Shown here in pieces: positions 43,417 to 51,661 of a DNA stretch of 64,000 nucleotides (positions are counted from its first letter, which is position 1; each line of letters starts with the position of its first letter). The position numbers and the translations under genes are program-made. The DNA is taken from contig NZ_VFMN01000001.1 in NCBI RefSeq assembly GCF_006715055.1, positions 2,232,001 through 2,296,000 on the forward strand, read 5' to 3'. Below the pieces are notes generated by a model. That model searched no databases. It was given only the letters and a program-made list of their open reading frames with translations, and had not been told where the DNA came from. Origin of the DNA: Lapillicoccus jejuensis (GTDB lineage Bacteria > Actinomycetota > Actinomycetes > Actinomycetales > Dermatophilaceae).

Positions 43417-46400
43417 GTGAGTGAGGCGGCAGGTCGGACCGGTCCGGACGAGCAGGCCGGTCCGGTCGAGCAGCCGCCGGCCGGGCCGCCGCCGTCGCCG
43501 ACGTCCGCCCCGGACGGGGGGCAGGTCGCGCCGGAGCCACGGGACGCCGTACGGCGGTGGCAGCAGGCGCTCGCCGACGTCGCCGGCCGGAACACGCTGC
43601 TGTGGTTCGACCCCGCGCACGTCCACGCGGGCAGCTTCCTCGACCTGACGATGGCCCACCCGGGCGGGATCTCGAAGCTCGTCACGGGTCGGGCCACGGC
43701 CATCGGCGACCTCGTGCGCGAGCCGGCCGCCCTCGTCGTCGCCCGCCGCCGGGCGCAGGCCATCGCCGAGCACTGCGACCTCGTCCTGCAGCAGCGCGGG
43801 CTGCTCGTCGGGTTCGCGGCGATGGGCCTGGCCACGTGGGGCGTCGGCACCGGGCGCCGGCCGATCGCGCCGGTGCTGTTGCGCCCGGTCCGGCTGCGGC
43901 CCACCTCGCACGATCTCGAGCTCCAGCTCGGTCCCGAGGTCGAGGTCAACCCGGTCCTGGTCCGGGCGCTGGCCGAGCAGGCCGGCATCCGCCTCGACGA
44001 GCAGGCGCTCACGGCCAGCGCCGCCGTCGCCGGCGGCTTCGACCCGACCCCGGCCTATCGCGTCCTCGAGCGGGCCTGCGCCGGGCTCACCGGGTTCGCC
44101 GTCAGCTCGCGGCTGCTCGTCGGCACCTTCCCGCACAGCAAGCTCGACCTCGTCGCCGACCTCGCGGACCACGCGGACGCCCTCCTCGTGCACCCGGTCG
44201 TCGCCGGGCTCGCCGGCGACGAGGCCGCCCGAACGGCGCTGCGTCGACTGCCGGACCCGGCGCCCGTCGCCGACCGCGACCCCGCCGACGAGCAGCACGT
44301 CCTGCCGCTCGACGCCGGGCAGGCCGACGTCGTCGCCGCCGTCGTCGCCGGTGCCAGCCTCGCCGTCACCGCGCCGGACGGCAGCGGGGCGACGCAGACC
44401 GTCGCCGCCCTCGGGGCGGCGCTCGCCGCCCGCGGCCGCTCGGTGCTCGTCGTCTCGCCCCGCCGGCGCGACGTCACCGACCTGCTCGTGCGTCTCGACG
44501 GCGTCGGGCTGCGCGACCTCGTCCTCGACGGCGTCGTCGCCGCGACCGACCGGCGGGTCACGCTCCAGCAGGTCGTCGACACCTTCCAGGCCGTCGTCGA
44601 CCGCGGGGAGCAGCAGCGGCCCGAGGACGACGTCCGACCGCTGGCCCGGGCCCGCGAGCTCCTGCGCGGTCACGTCGCCGCGCTGCACGACCCGAGGGCG
44701 CCCTGGGGCGTCAGCGCCGACGAGGCCCAGGCCGCCGTCGCCGAGCTGGCGCAGCGCCACGACGCCCCCGCCTCGCGGGTCCGGCTCGTCGGACCCGCCC
44801 TGCGCGGCCTCACCCGCGACCGGCTCGACGCCGTCGCGGCGCGGCTCACCGAGGCGGCGCGGGTCGGGGCGTGGGGGTACGACGGCGACGGCGCCCCGGT
44901 GGTGACCGAGGTCGCCGTACCTGCGGTCGAGGAACCGGTCGAGGAGGAGCCGGTCGAGCTGCTCGAGACCGACGAGGCCGACGAGGTCACGGAGGACACG
45001 GAGGACACGGAGGACGCTCACGGTGGCGACGACCTCGACGACGACCTCGACGACGACCTCGACGACGTCGTCGTGGCGACCGCGGAGGACGACGCGGTCC
45101 CGGGCGGGGCGGTCGACGCGACGGACCCCTGGTACGGCGCCCACGTGCTCACCGACGCCGAGGTCGAGCGGGCCCGCGAGATCGTCACCCGGCTCGGCGG
45201 CGGCGGGCTGGACCGCGCGACGGCGCTCCTCGACGTCATCCTCGAGGAGTCGTCGCTGCCGCGGGCCGCGACCGTGGATGACTGGGGCCACGCGCTGACG
45301 ACGATGGCCGGCGTCCGCCAGACCCTCGAGGTCTTCCGGCCCGAGGTCTTCGACACCCCGCTCGACGAGCACGTCGCCGCGACGGCCTCCGCGGCCGAGC
45401 GCCGCGCCGAGGGCTCGGACCTCGGGACCGTCACGCGGATGCGGGTGCGCCAGCAGGCGCGACGGCTGCTGCGCCCCGGGCGTCCGCCGGCCGACCTGCA
45501 CGCCGAGCTCGTCGCCGCGCGCCGGCACCGCCGCGCCTGGCAGGACCTCGTCGGTGCCGGTGGACGGCCGGAGATCTCGCCCCGGCTCGAGGAGGCCGTC
45601 GCTGCCCACGACACGCTGCGTCGCGACCTCGACTGGCTGGGGGCCCGGCTGGCGACGACCGCGGCCGGCGGGGGGCTGAGCGCCGTCCCGCTCGCCGACC
45701 TCGGGGACCGGTTGGCCGCGCTGGCCGCCCGGACCGACCGGCTCGCCGTCCTCCCGCAGGTCGTGCCCGTGCTCGAGGAGCTGCGGGCCGGCGGTCTCGG
45801 CGACCTCGTCGACGACCTCGCCGCCCGCCGCGTCCCGCCGCAGCACGTGGACGCCGAGCTCCAGCTCGTCTGGTGGACGTCGGTCCTGCGCCACGTGCGC
45901 GCCGACGACCCCCGCTACTCCGGCCACGACGGCGAGCAGCTGCGGGCCGCGGCGTCGTCGTACCGGGCCGCCGACCGCGCCCGGGAGACGACGACCGCCG
46001 CCGTGGTCCGGGCCGGGGTCGACCGCGCCGTCCGCGCGGCCGTCTCGGCCGACCGGGCCGCCGCGGCGTCGCTGCTGGCCGAGGTCGACGGCGCGAGGCG
46101 CCCGCAGGCGCTCTCCACCCTCCTCGGTCGGTGCGGACCGCTCCTGCACGCGACGAAGCCGATCTGGGCGCTCAGCCCGTACGCCGTCGCCGAGACCCTC
46201 CCGCCCGGGGTGGGCTTCGACGTGGTCGTCGTCCAGTCGGCCGGGGCGCTCACGGTCCCCGAGGCGGTCGCGGCGCTCAGCCGCGGTCGCCAGGTGGTCG
46301 TCGTCGGCGACCCCGACGGCGCACCGCCCACCCCCTTCACCGTCACGCCGGAGGGCGCGGCCCGCGACGAGCAGGCCGCCCCGCGCACCGTCCCCGCTCC

Positions 46401-47475
46401 GGGGTCGGTGCTCGAGGCGCTGACCGGTCTGCTGCCCGCCCGCCGGCTGCACTGGGACCACCTGCGTCGCGACGAGCGGCTGACCGGGCTGGTCCGGGGC
46501 CGGGACGGCCTGGCCGACCTCGTCACCGTGCCCGGCGCCGACCAGGCCTCACCGGTCCGGGTCGAGCGGGTCGAGGGTGCCGGGCGGGTGACCGCCGGCG
46601 CCAAGTCGGCCATCGAGTCCACCGAGGTCGAGGCCTCCCGCGTCGTCGAGCTCGTCGTCGAGCACCTGCGCGACCGCCCCCACGAGCGACTGGGCGTCGT
46701 CGGGGTCACCCGGGCGCACGCCGACCGCCTGCGCGAGGTCCTCGACCACGAGCTGCGCGAGCTGCCCCGCGAGCTCGCCGACACGCTGGCCCGCCTGGGG
46801 CCGGACGGCGTCCCCGTGCACCACCTCGACAGCCTCGGCGGTCGCCGCTGCGACGCGCTGCTGCTGTCGGTCGGGTACGGCAAGACCCCGCACGGCCGGG
46901 TGCTGCACCGCTTCCCGGACCTCGCCGGGCCGGGGGCCGGGCGGCTGCTGCGGGCGGCCGTCGCCTCGGCCCGCCGCCGCGTCACGGTCGTCACCGCCCT
47001 GGCGCCCGAGGACCTGGACGCGACGCGGCTCACCGAACCGGGGCCGCTGGCGCTGCGGGCGCTGCTCGTCGACGCCGAACGGGTCGCCGGGCTCGGGTGG
47101 GCCACCGACGGCCGCGACGTCGGCCCGCTCCTCGGGCACCTCGCCACGCGACTGCGCTGGGAGGGCCTGGAGGTCCGCGAGGGCGTCGGCACCGGCCGCC
47201 GCGTCGACCTCGCCGTCGTCGACCCCGCCGCGCCCGAGCACCCGCTCGCCATCGGCGGCGACGGGGCGCCGTACGTCGGCCTCACCGGCACCCGCGAGCG
47301 GGACCGGCTCTGGGAGGAGCACCTCGTCGCCGCCGGCTGGCGGGTGACGCGGGTGTGGTCGACCGACCTCTACCGCGACCCGGCCCGCGAGGTGGCCCGC
47401 GTCGTCAGCGCCGTCCGGGCCGGGTCGGCCCCGGGTCGCCCGACCGCGTCGCTGGACGAGGACACGTGGCGGTGA
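43417..47475 (+). CDS. Very large helicase/nuclease-like protein with degenerate catalytic motifs
   Basis: This 1352-residue protein has the architecture of large SF1-helicase-like proteins with a DUF4011-type front and a C-terminal PDDEXK nuclease-like domain. The Walker A position (319-328) reads APDGSGATQT, without the Lys. Walker B (935-943) reads DVVVVQSAG instead of a DEAS-type motif. Motif III (964-972) reads GDPDGAPPT instead of GDPKQLPPT. In the nuclease domain RRVDLAVVDP is kept but IGGDG (1279-1283) replaces the usual IECDG. All active sites therefore look lost. An acidic low-complexity stretch lies at about 505-560. GTG 43417 starts it, and its stop overlaps a small downstream gene. 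The role may be structural or DNA-binding. Confidence 0.7.
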   Translation: MSEAAGRTGPDEQAGPVEQPPAGPPPSPTSAPDGGQVAPEPRDAVRRWQQALADVAGRNTLLWFDPAHVHAGSFLDLTMAHPGGISKLVTGRATAIGDLVREPAALVVARRRAQAIAEHCDLVLQQRGLLVGFAAMGLATWGVGTGRRPIAPVLLRPVRLRPTSHDLELQLGPEVEVNPVLVRALAEQAGIRLDEQALTASAAVAGGFDPTPAYRVLERACAGLTGFAVSSRLLVGTFPHSKLDLVADLADHADALLVHPVVAGLAGDEAARTALRRLPDPAPVADRDPADEQHVLPLDAGQADVVAAVVAGASLAVTAPDGSGATQTVAALGAALAARGRSVLVVSPRRRDVTDLLVRLDGVGLRDLVLDGVVAATDRRVTLQQVVDTFQAVVDRGEQQRPEDDVRPLARARELLRGHVAALHDPRAPWGVSADEAQAAVAELAQRHDAPASRVRLVGPALRGLTRDRLDAVAARLTEAARVGAWGYDGDGAPVVTEVAVPAVEEPVEEEPVELLETDEADEVTEDTEDTEDAHGGDDLDDDLDDDLDDVVVATAEDDAVPGGAVDATDPWYGAHVLTDAEVERAREIVTRLGGGGLDRATALLDVILEESSLPRAATVDDWGHALTTMAGVRQTLEVFRPEVFDTPLDEHVAATASAAERRAEGSDLGTVTRMRVRQQARRLLRPGRPPADLHAELVAARRHRRAWQDLVGAGGRPEISPRLEEAVAAHDTLRRDLDWLGARLATTAAGGGLSAVPLADLGDRLAALAARTDRLAVLPQVVPVLEELRAGGLGDLVDDLAARRVPPQHVDAELQLVWWTSVLRHVRADDPRYSGHDGEQLRAAASSYRAADRARETTTAAVVRAGVDRAVRAAVSADRAAAASLLAEVDGARRPQALSTLLGRCGPLLHATKPIWALSPYAVAETLPPGVGFDVVVVQSAGALTVPEAVAALSRGRQVVVVGDPDGAPPTPFTVTPEGAARDEQAAPRTVPAPGSVLEALTGLLPARRLHWDHLRRDERLTGLVRGRDGLADLVTVPGADQASPVRVERVEGAGRVTAGAKSAIESTEVEASRVVELVVEHLRDRPHERLGVVGVTRAHADRLREVLDHELRELPRELADTLARLGPDGVPVHHLDSLGGRRCDALLLSVGYGKTPHGRVLHRFPDLAGPGAGRLLRAAVASARRRVTVVTALAPEDLDATRLTEPGPLALRALLVDAERVAGLGWATDGRDVGPLLGHLATRLRWEGLEVREGVGTGRRVDLAVVDPAAPEHPLAIGGDGAPYVGLTGTRERDRLWEEHLVAAGWRVTRVWSTDLYRDPAREVARVVSAVRAGSAPGRPTASLDEDTWR
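44986..45072 (+). repeat. Acidic codon repeats inside the large helicase-like gene
   Basis: Short tandem units gaggacacg (about 44992-45014) and gacgacctc (45028-45066) encode EDT and DDLDD repeats. They make an acidic, probably disordered linker of about 30 residues between the front and rear halves of the protein. Confidence 0.7.
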
Positions 47476-47687
47476 GCGACGGGTCGTCCGGCCCCGACGG
47501 CGCCGGGCGACGGCGTCGGCACCGCCGGGTGACCCGCCCCGCGACCGGGGGCACGCCTCCGCGTCCGGACGACGGCGGGCTGGACCAGACCCGCGACGAC
47601 ACGGACGCCGGCTGGGGTGAGGCGCCGGAGCCCGGCGACGCCCGCGACCGCTGGTACGTCGAGCAGCGCCCCCCGCACTGGGGCTGA
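47472..47687 (+). CDS. Small protein coupled to the large helicase-like gene
   Basis: This 71-residue protein has a basic start (RRRRHRRVTRP), an acidic middle and the C-terminal motif RDRWYVEQRPPHWG. Similar short proteins with a closing ERPPHW motif follow helicase-like genes in actinobacteria, to my recollection. The GTG at 47472 overlaps the previous stop (GTGA); GTG 47466 is also possible. Coupling suggests that the two proteins act together. No enzyme motif is seen. Confidence 0.7.
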   Translation: MSDGSSGPDGAGRRRRHRRVTRPATGGTPPRPDDGGLDQTRDDTDAGWGEAPEPGDARDRWYVEQRPPHWG

Positions 47688-47710
47688 CCGCCGCTCGGAG
47701 TGCACGCGCC

Positions 47711-47796
47711 AAGGGACCTCTCCTTGCTGCGGATGTGCCCTTCCTGGACCGGGATCCGGTGCGGACGGGCACGTCCGGAGCAAGAAGACGTCCCTC
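47711..47796. repeat. Long imperfect inverted repeat between converging genes
   Basis: A left arm (47711-47746) and right arm (47761-47796) of 36 bases pair with about eight mismatches. The loop is itself a small palindrome (ACCGG-GAT-CCGGT). It fills the gap between the small coupled gene and the converging mscL. It may be a terminator, a degenerate repeat element or a structured RNA. Confidence 0.65.
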
Positions 47797-47809
47797 GGGC
47801 CCGGGGGGC

Positions 47810-48250
47810 TCAGTACTGGGACGGCGGGGCGGGCGGGGCCGGCGGCAGGTCCTGGCGGTGCTCGAGGCTCTGGCCGCGCAGGAGGTCGCGGATCTCCTGA
47901 AGGAGCAAGACGTCCTCGGAGGGAGCGGCGGGCTCGGGCTCGTCGCCCGTCTTGCGCAGAGCCATCAGGCGGTTCATGGGGGTGACGATGACGAAGTACA
48001 CCGCGGCGGCCACGAAGAGGAAGTTGAGGATCGCCTGCAGGACGGCCCCGATGGAGAAGGCGGCGCCGTTGATGGCGAACGTCCCCACTCCGCTGATGTC
48101 GGGCTTCCCGAAGATCGCGGCGATGAGTGGGTTGATGATGTTGTCGACGAGCGCCTTGACGATGGCCCCGAACGCGGCGCCGATGACCACCGCGACGGCG
48201 AGGTCGATGACGTTCCCTCGCATGAGGAAGTCCTTGAAGCCCTTGATCAC
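47810..48250 (-). CDS. mscL: Large-conductance mechanosensitive channel
   Basis: This 146-residue pentameric channel opens at high membrane tension to release solutes on osmotic downshock. It starts IKGFKDFLMRGNVIDLAVAVVIG (TM1), has TM2 at FLFVAAAVYFVIVTPMNRL, and a C-terminal helix LLLQEIRDLLRG. GTG start 48250 has AGGA upstream. The Pro-rich last residues are a normal variable tail. Confidence 0.95.
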   Translation of the reverse strand: MIKGFKDFLMRGNVIDLAVAVVIGAAFGAIVKALVDNIINPLIAAIFGKPDISGVGTFAINGAAFSIGAVLQAILNFLFVAAAVYFVIVTPMNRLMALRKTGDEPEPAAPSEDVLLLQEIRDLLRGQSLEHRQDLPPAPPAPPSQY

Positions 48251-48364
48251 GATGGTCCTGCCTTCCTCGGGTCGTCCCGCGCCCGAGCCGGGGGATGGTG
48301 GCTCAGCACCCTAGCCCCCGCCTGTGTCGCCGCGGTGAACGCGCGGGTCCTGACGGCGCGGCCG

Positions 48365-49117
48365 TCAGGGACCGTGGACGACGAGCAGGGGAGGGCCGCC
48401 GGACGTGGCCCCGAGCGCACCGGCGACGGCGCCGGCCTGCGCGGGCGTGACGGCCAGGACGACGCTCCACGTCGGGCCACCGCCCAGGGCGTCGTCGCCT
48501 CCGGTGCGCGGGAGGGAGAGGACGAGGGCGTGGTCGGCGAGCACCGCGCCGGTGCCGGTCGCGAGCAGGTCGACGGTGCCGCCCGCGACGACCCCGACCG
48601 TGCCGGGATCGGTGGGCAGCGGGACGGCGACCGCGACGCGACCGGTGGTCCCGGCCAGCAGGCCCGGCCCGGCCAGCCGCCCGGGCGTCCAGACCTCGCC
48701 GGCGTCGACCGTGCCGGCGGCGACCCGGCCGACGACGTCGGCCGTGGTGGTGAGGGCGGTGACCGGGTGCTGGCCCACCGGGCGCCGCTCGAGCCGGACG
48801 TCGCCGTCGGCGAGGCGCGTCCCGGCGGTCACGTCGCGCGCCGCGACGACGACGAGGTCGCCGACCGGCGCCGGGTGCGGGCGGATCTGCTCGACGACGA
48901 CCCCCGCGGCCACCGCGACGAGCAGGGCGGCGAGGACCCGACGGGCCCGGTCGCGCCGCCACCGACCCTCGCGCCCGCGCGCGGTCAGGACCGGCGGCAG
49001 CCGTCGACGCAGCATGGCGGACCGCGAGGGGGGCGGGGGAGGGCGGTCGAGGTCGTCCAGCCCCGAGAGCAGCTCGGCCGTGAGGTCGGGCGCGCCGGGC
49101 GACACCTCGGGGCTCAC
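48365..49117 (-). CDS. SAF domain protein (CpaB/RcpC-like)
   Basis: This 250-residue protein has a cytoplasmic Arg/Pro-rich N-terminus, one membrane segment (VLAALLVAVAAGVVVEQI, about 63-80) and a SAF domain starting VVVAARDVTAGTRLADGDV. The later part matches the RcpC/CpaB outer region of Flp pilus systems. No pilus operon is adjacent. Genes of this kind between fmdB and mscL are a common actinobacterial arrangement, so a general envelope role is possible. GTG 49117 is 12 bases after the MTA phosphorylase stop. Confidence 0.78.
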   Translation of the reverse strand: MSPEVSPGAPDLTAELLSGLDDLDRPPPPPSRSAMLRRRLPPVLTARGREGRWRRDRARRVLAALLVAVAAGVVVEQIRPHPAPVGDLVVVAARDVTAGTRLADGDVRLERRPVGQHPVTALTTTADVVGRVAAGTVDAGEVWTPGRLAGPGLLAGTTGRVAVAVPLPTDPGTVGVVAGGTVDLLATGTGAVLADHALVLSLPRTGGDDALGGGPTWSVVLAVTPAQAGAVAGALGATSGGPPLLVVHGP

Positions 49118-49129
49118 GTCGGGCCCACG

Positions 49130-49993
49130 TCAGGGCAGGTCGACGGGCAGGGTGAGGCCGTCGAGCACCCGGCGGCAGCCGCAGGTCGCGGCCGCGTCGT
49201 CCTCGGCCTCCGGCAGGCGCGGCACCGTCGCCCGCAGCACGGCCTTGAGCCGCTCGATGTTGGCCGCGAAGACCTCCATGACCTCGGCGTGGGTGACCCC
49301 CGCGTCGCCCTCCACCCCGGCGTCGAGGTCGGTGACGAGCGCGACGGTGGTGAAGCACAGCGCCAGCTCGCGGGCCACCGACGCCTCCGGCATCCCGGTC
49401 ATGCCGACGACGCTCCAGCCCGCGGCCTGGTGCCAGCGGCTCTCCGCGCGGGAGGAGAAGCGGGGGCCGTTGACCACGACGAGCGTGCCGTCGGCGGCGT
49501 GCGGCAGACCCGCCTCCTCGGCCGCGCCGACGACCGCCGCCCGGCCCCGGGGGCAGTAGGGGTCGGCGAACGGGACGTGCACGACGGGGCCGGGCTCGTC
49601 GTACACCGTGTGGGCGCGGCCCCAGGTGCGGTCGACCACCTGGTCGGGGACGACGAGGGTGCCGGGCCCGAGCTCGGGGCGCAGCGACCCGACGGCGCAC
49701 GGGGCGAGGACCTGCCGGACGCCGAGCGCCCGCAGCGCCCAGAGGTTGGCCCGGTAGTTGACCCGGTGCGGCGGGAAGCGGTGGCCCTGCCCGTGCCGGG
49801 CGAGGAAGGCGACCCGACGGCCGTCGACCTCGCCGACGACGACGTCGTCGCTCGGCTCCCCGAACGGCGTCGCCACCGACACCCGCTCGGCGTCGGTGAA
49901 GAACTCGTAGAAACCCGAGCCGCCGATGAGGCCGATCTCGGCCAGTGGCTCGGACCCGGTGACCCGGCGGGCGGTGGGCGTCGTCGTCGTCAT
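49130..49993 (-). CDS. mtnP: S-methyl-5'-thioadenosine (or inosine) phosphorylase
   Basis: This 287-residue trimeric nucleoside phosphorylase cleaves methylthioadenosine, a by-product of polyamine and SAM metabolism, to adenine and methylthioribose-1-phosphate. Signatures are IGLIGGSGFYEF, FLARHGQGHRFPPHRVNYRAN, GTLVVPDQVVDRT and VVGMTGMPEASVARELAL. The C-terminus has a CGC cluster. The MTIP variant acting on methylthioinosine cannot be excluded. Confidence 0.9.
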   Translation of the reverse strand: MTTTTPTARRVTGSEPLAEIGLIGGSGFYEFFTDAERVSVATPFGEPSDDVVVGEVDGRRVAFLARHGQGHRFPPHRVNYRANLWALRALGVRQVLAPCAVGSLRPELGPGTLVVPDQVVDRTWGRAHTVYDEPGPVVHVPFADPYCPRGRAAVVGAAEEAGLPHAADGTLVVVNGPRFSSRAESRWHQAAGWSVVGMTGMPEASVARELALCFTTVALVTDLDAGVEGDAGVTHAEVMEVFAANIERLKAVLRATVPRLPEAEDDAAATCGCRRVLDGLTLPVDLP

Positions 49994-50088
49994 GGTCCCG
50001 ACCCTAGGCCGACCCGTCCCGCGACCCGGCCCTCCGGCCGCCGGGCTGTGGACGGCCCGGCCCCGCGGAGGGGGTTGTGGACGACGGC

Positions 50089-51273
50089 TCAGAAGTAGTC
50101 GCGCACGTGGACCGGTGCCCGACCGGCCAGCCCGTCGACGAACGCGTCGACGGCGTCGTCGCCGGGTCCGGACACCAGCCCGTCCTCGCGCAGCGTCCGC
50201 GCCGCGGCCACCCCGGCGAAGGCCAGGGCCAGCCCGCGCGGGTGGACGACCACGTCCGCCGGGCCGTCGGTGCGCTCGGCGCCCCCGGCGGTGACGACGT
50301 ACGTCCCGTCCTGCCCGGCCGGGTCGCCCGTCACGGCCAGCCGGGCCCGACCCGACCACCCGGACGCGCGCGCGGCGAGCGTGAGTGCCGCGGCCACGTC
50401 GCTCACCCGCAGCATGTAGGGCCGGCTGTCCACGAGCCGCCCGGGGCTGCCGGGCAGCACGCGCCGCACGGGGTCGCTCGCGAGCGACCCCGACGTGCGC
50501 AGCCGCACCGCCCCGGAGACCGAGGCGAACGAGCCCGCGACCCGCCAGAGCGCGGCCGCGGCCTCGGGGGTCAGCGCCACGAGGTCGCGCACGGTGAGAC
50601 CGACGGCGGCGGCGTCGTACCCCGCGCCGCGCTGCCAGAGCGCGAACCCGACCGGCTCGTCGCCGTCGAGCGCCAGCGAGAGGCCGGTGGCGGAGGCGAG
50701 CAGCTCCTCGTCGGTGGCGGGGAAGGACGGCCCGGAGCGCCGCAGCGGTCCGTGCTGACAGGCGGCCCAGGCGTCGTACAGGCGACGCACCGTGGGCACG
50801 TCGGCGAGGGTCGCGCGCCGTACGGCGACCCCGGCGGGAGCCGGCACCCGCGCGAGCGACGCGACCGACAGCTCGACCTCGTCGAGGCTGGTCACGGTCT
50901 CGTAGCCGAAGCGCCGGTAGATGCCCGGTGCGGTGGGGTAGAGCGTCGAGAGCACCTCGCCGTGCTCGGCCGCCTCGGCGAGCACCGCCGCGAAGAGCGC
51001 GTCGAGCAGCCCGCCGCCGCGGGCCTCGGCGGCCACGGCGACACCGGCGATGCCCGTCGTCGCGACCGGGGTGCCGTGCCACCACGACTCGTACGGCCGG
51101 GCGGTGGCCTTGGCCAGCAGGACGTCGCCGTCGAAGGCGCCCCACGGACGCCGGCCGTCGGCGTCGACGACGGGGGTGGCGGTGCCGGCCGGCCACGGGC
51201 CGAAGGCCTCCTGCCCGAGCGCGCCGGCCCGGTCCGCGTCGTCGGCGGTGAGCCGGCGGACGACGGGGGTCAC
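50089..51273 (-). CDS. Eis-like GNAT N-acetyltransferase with SCP2-like C-terminus
   Basis: This 394-residue protein is built as in the Eis family. An N-terminal GNAT domain carries the acetyl-CoA loop VAVAAEARGGGLLDALF (about 75-91) and YRRFGYE. A second GNAT-like part follows, and then a C-terminal SCP2-like domain. The C-terminal residue is Phe in VRDYF; Eis uses its C-terminal carboxylate as catalytic base. Eis acetylates aminoglycosides and proteins. The native target here is unknown. GTG 51273 starts two bases after the fmdB stop. Confidence 0.85.
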   Translation of the reverse strand: MTPVVRRLTADDADRAGALGQEAFGPWPAGTATPVVDADGRRPWGAFDGDVLLAKATARPYESWWHGTPVATTGIAGVAVAAEARGGGLLDALFAAVLAEAAEHGEVLSTLYPTAPGIYRRFGYETVTSLDEVELSVASLARVPAPAGVAVRRATLADVPTVRRLYDAWAACQHGPLRRSGPSFPATDEELLASATGLSLALDGDEPVGFALWQRGAGYDAAAVGLTVRDLVALTPEAAAALWRVAGSFASVSGAVRLRTSGSLASDPVRRVLPGSPGRLVDSRPYMLRVSDVAAALTLAARASGWSGRARLAVTGDPAGQDGTYVVTAGGAERTDGPADVVVHPRGLALAFAGVAAARTLREDGLVSGPGDDAVDAFVDGLAGRAPVHVRDYF

Positions 51274-51275
51274 GT

Positions 51276-51641
51276 TCAGGAGGCGGTGCTCGAGGAGGAG
51301 CTCGACGACGAGCCGGAGGACGCGCTCGACGAGGACGAGGTGCTCGAGGACCCGGTGGACCCGGAGGACGAGCCCGTGGACGACGTGCCCGAGGAGTCCT
51401 TCTTGCCGGCGTCGGACGAGCCGGAGGACGGCTTGTCGCCGCCGGGCTTCCCGTTCGAGCCCGAGCTGCGCGAGTCGGTCCGGTAGAACCCGGACCCCTT
51501 GAAGGTGACCCCGATCGAGCCGTAGACCTTGCGCAGCCGGCCGCCGCACTCCGGGCACGTCGTGAGGGCGTCGTCGGTGAAGGACTGCACGGCGTCGAAG
51601 GCGTGGCCGCACTCGGTGCAGGAGTAGGCGTAGGTGGGCAC
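51276..51641 (-). CDS. FmdB family zinc-ribbon protein
   Basis: This 121-residue protein has a zinc ribbon formed by Cys8, Cys11, Cys29 and Cys32 (CTECGHAF and CPECGG), followed by FKGSGFYRTD typical of FmdB/CxxC_CxxC_SSSS proteins. The last roughly 55 residues are almost pure Ser/Gly/Thr/Lys, as in the family, with runs of six or more serines. Its role is a putative regulator, not established. Confidence 0.9.
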   Translation of the reverse strand: MPTYAYSCTECGHAFDAVQSFTDDALTTCPECGGRLRKVYGSIGVTFKGSGFYRTDSRSSGSNGKPGGDKPSSGSSDAGKKDSSGTSSTGSSSGSTGSSSTSSSSSASSGSSSSSSSSTAS

Positions 51642-51661
51642 GGCCGGAGTCTACGGCCCGC

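Noticed and set aside
42088-46461. Antisense open frame of 1457 codons opposite the reductase, desaturase and helicase-like genes
   Set aside because: It consists of Asp/Gly/Arg/Val-rich text with no domain, the usual shadow of high-GC codon bias, and the plus-strand genes have clear motifs.
48365-49117. Evidence for a Flp pilus operon
   Set aside because: Only an isolated SAF/CpaB-like protein is present. Its neighbours (mscL, fmdB, MTA phosphorylase) are the usual actinobacterial set, with no pilin or ATPase.
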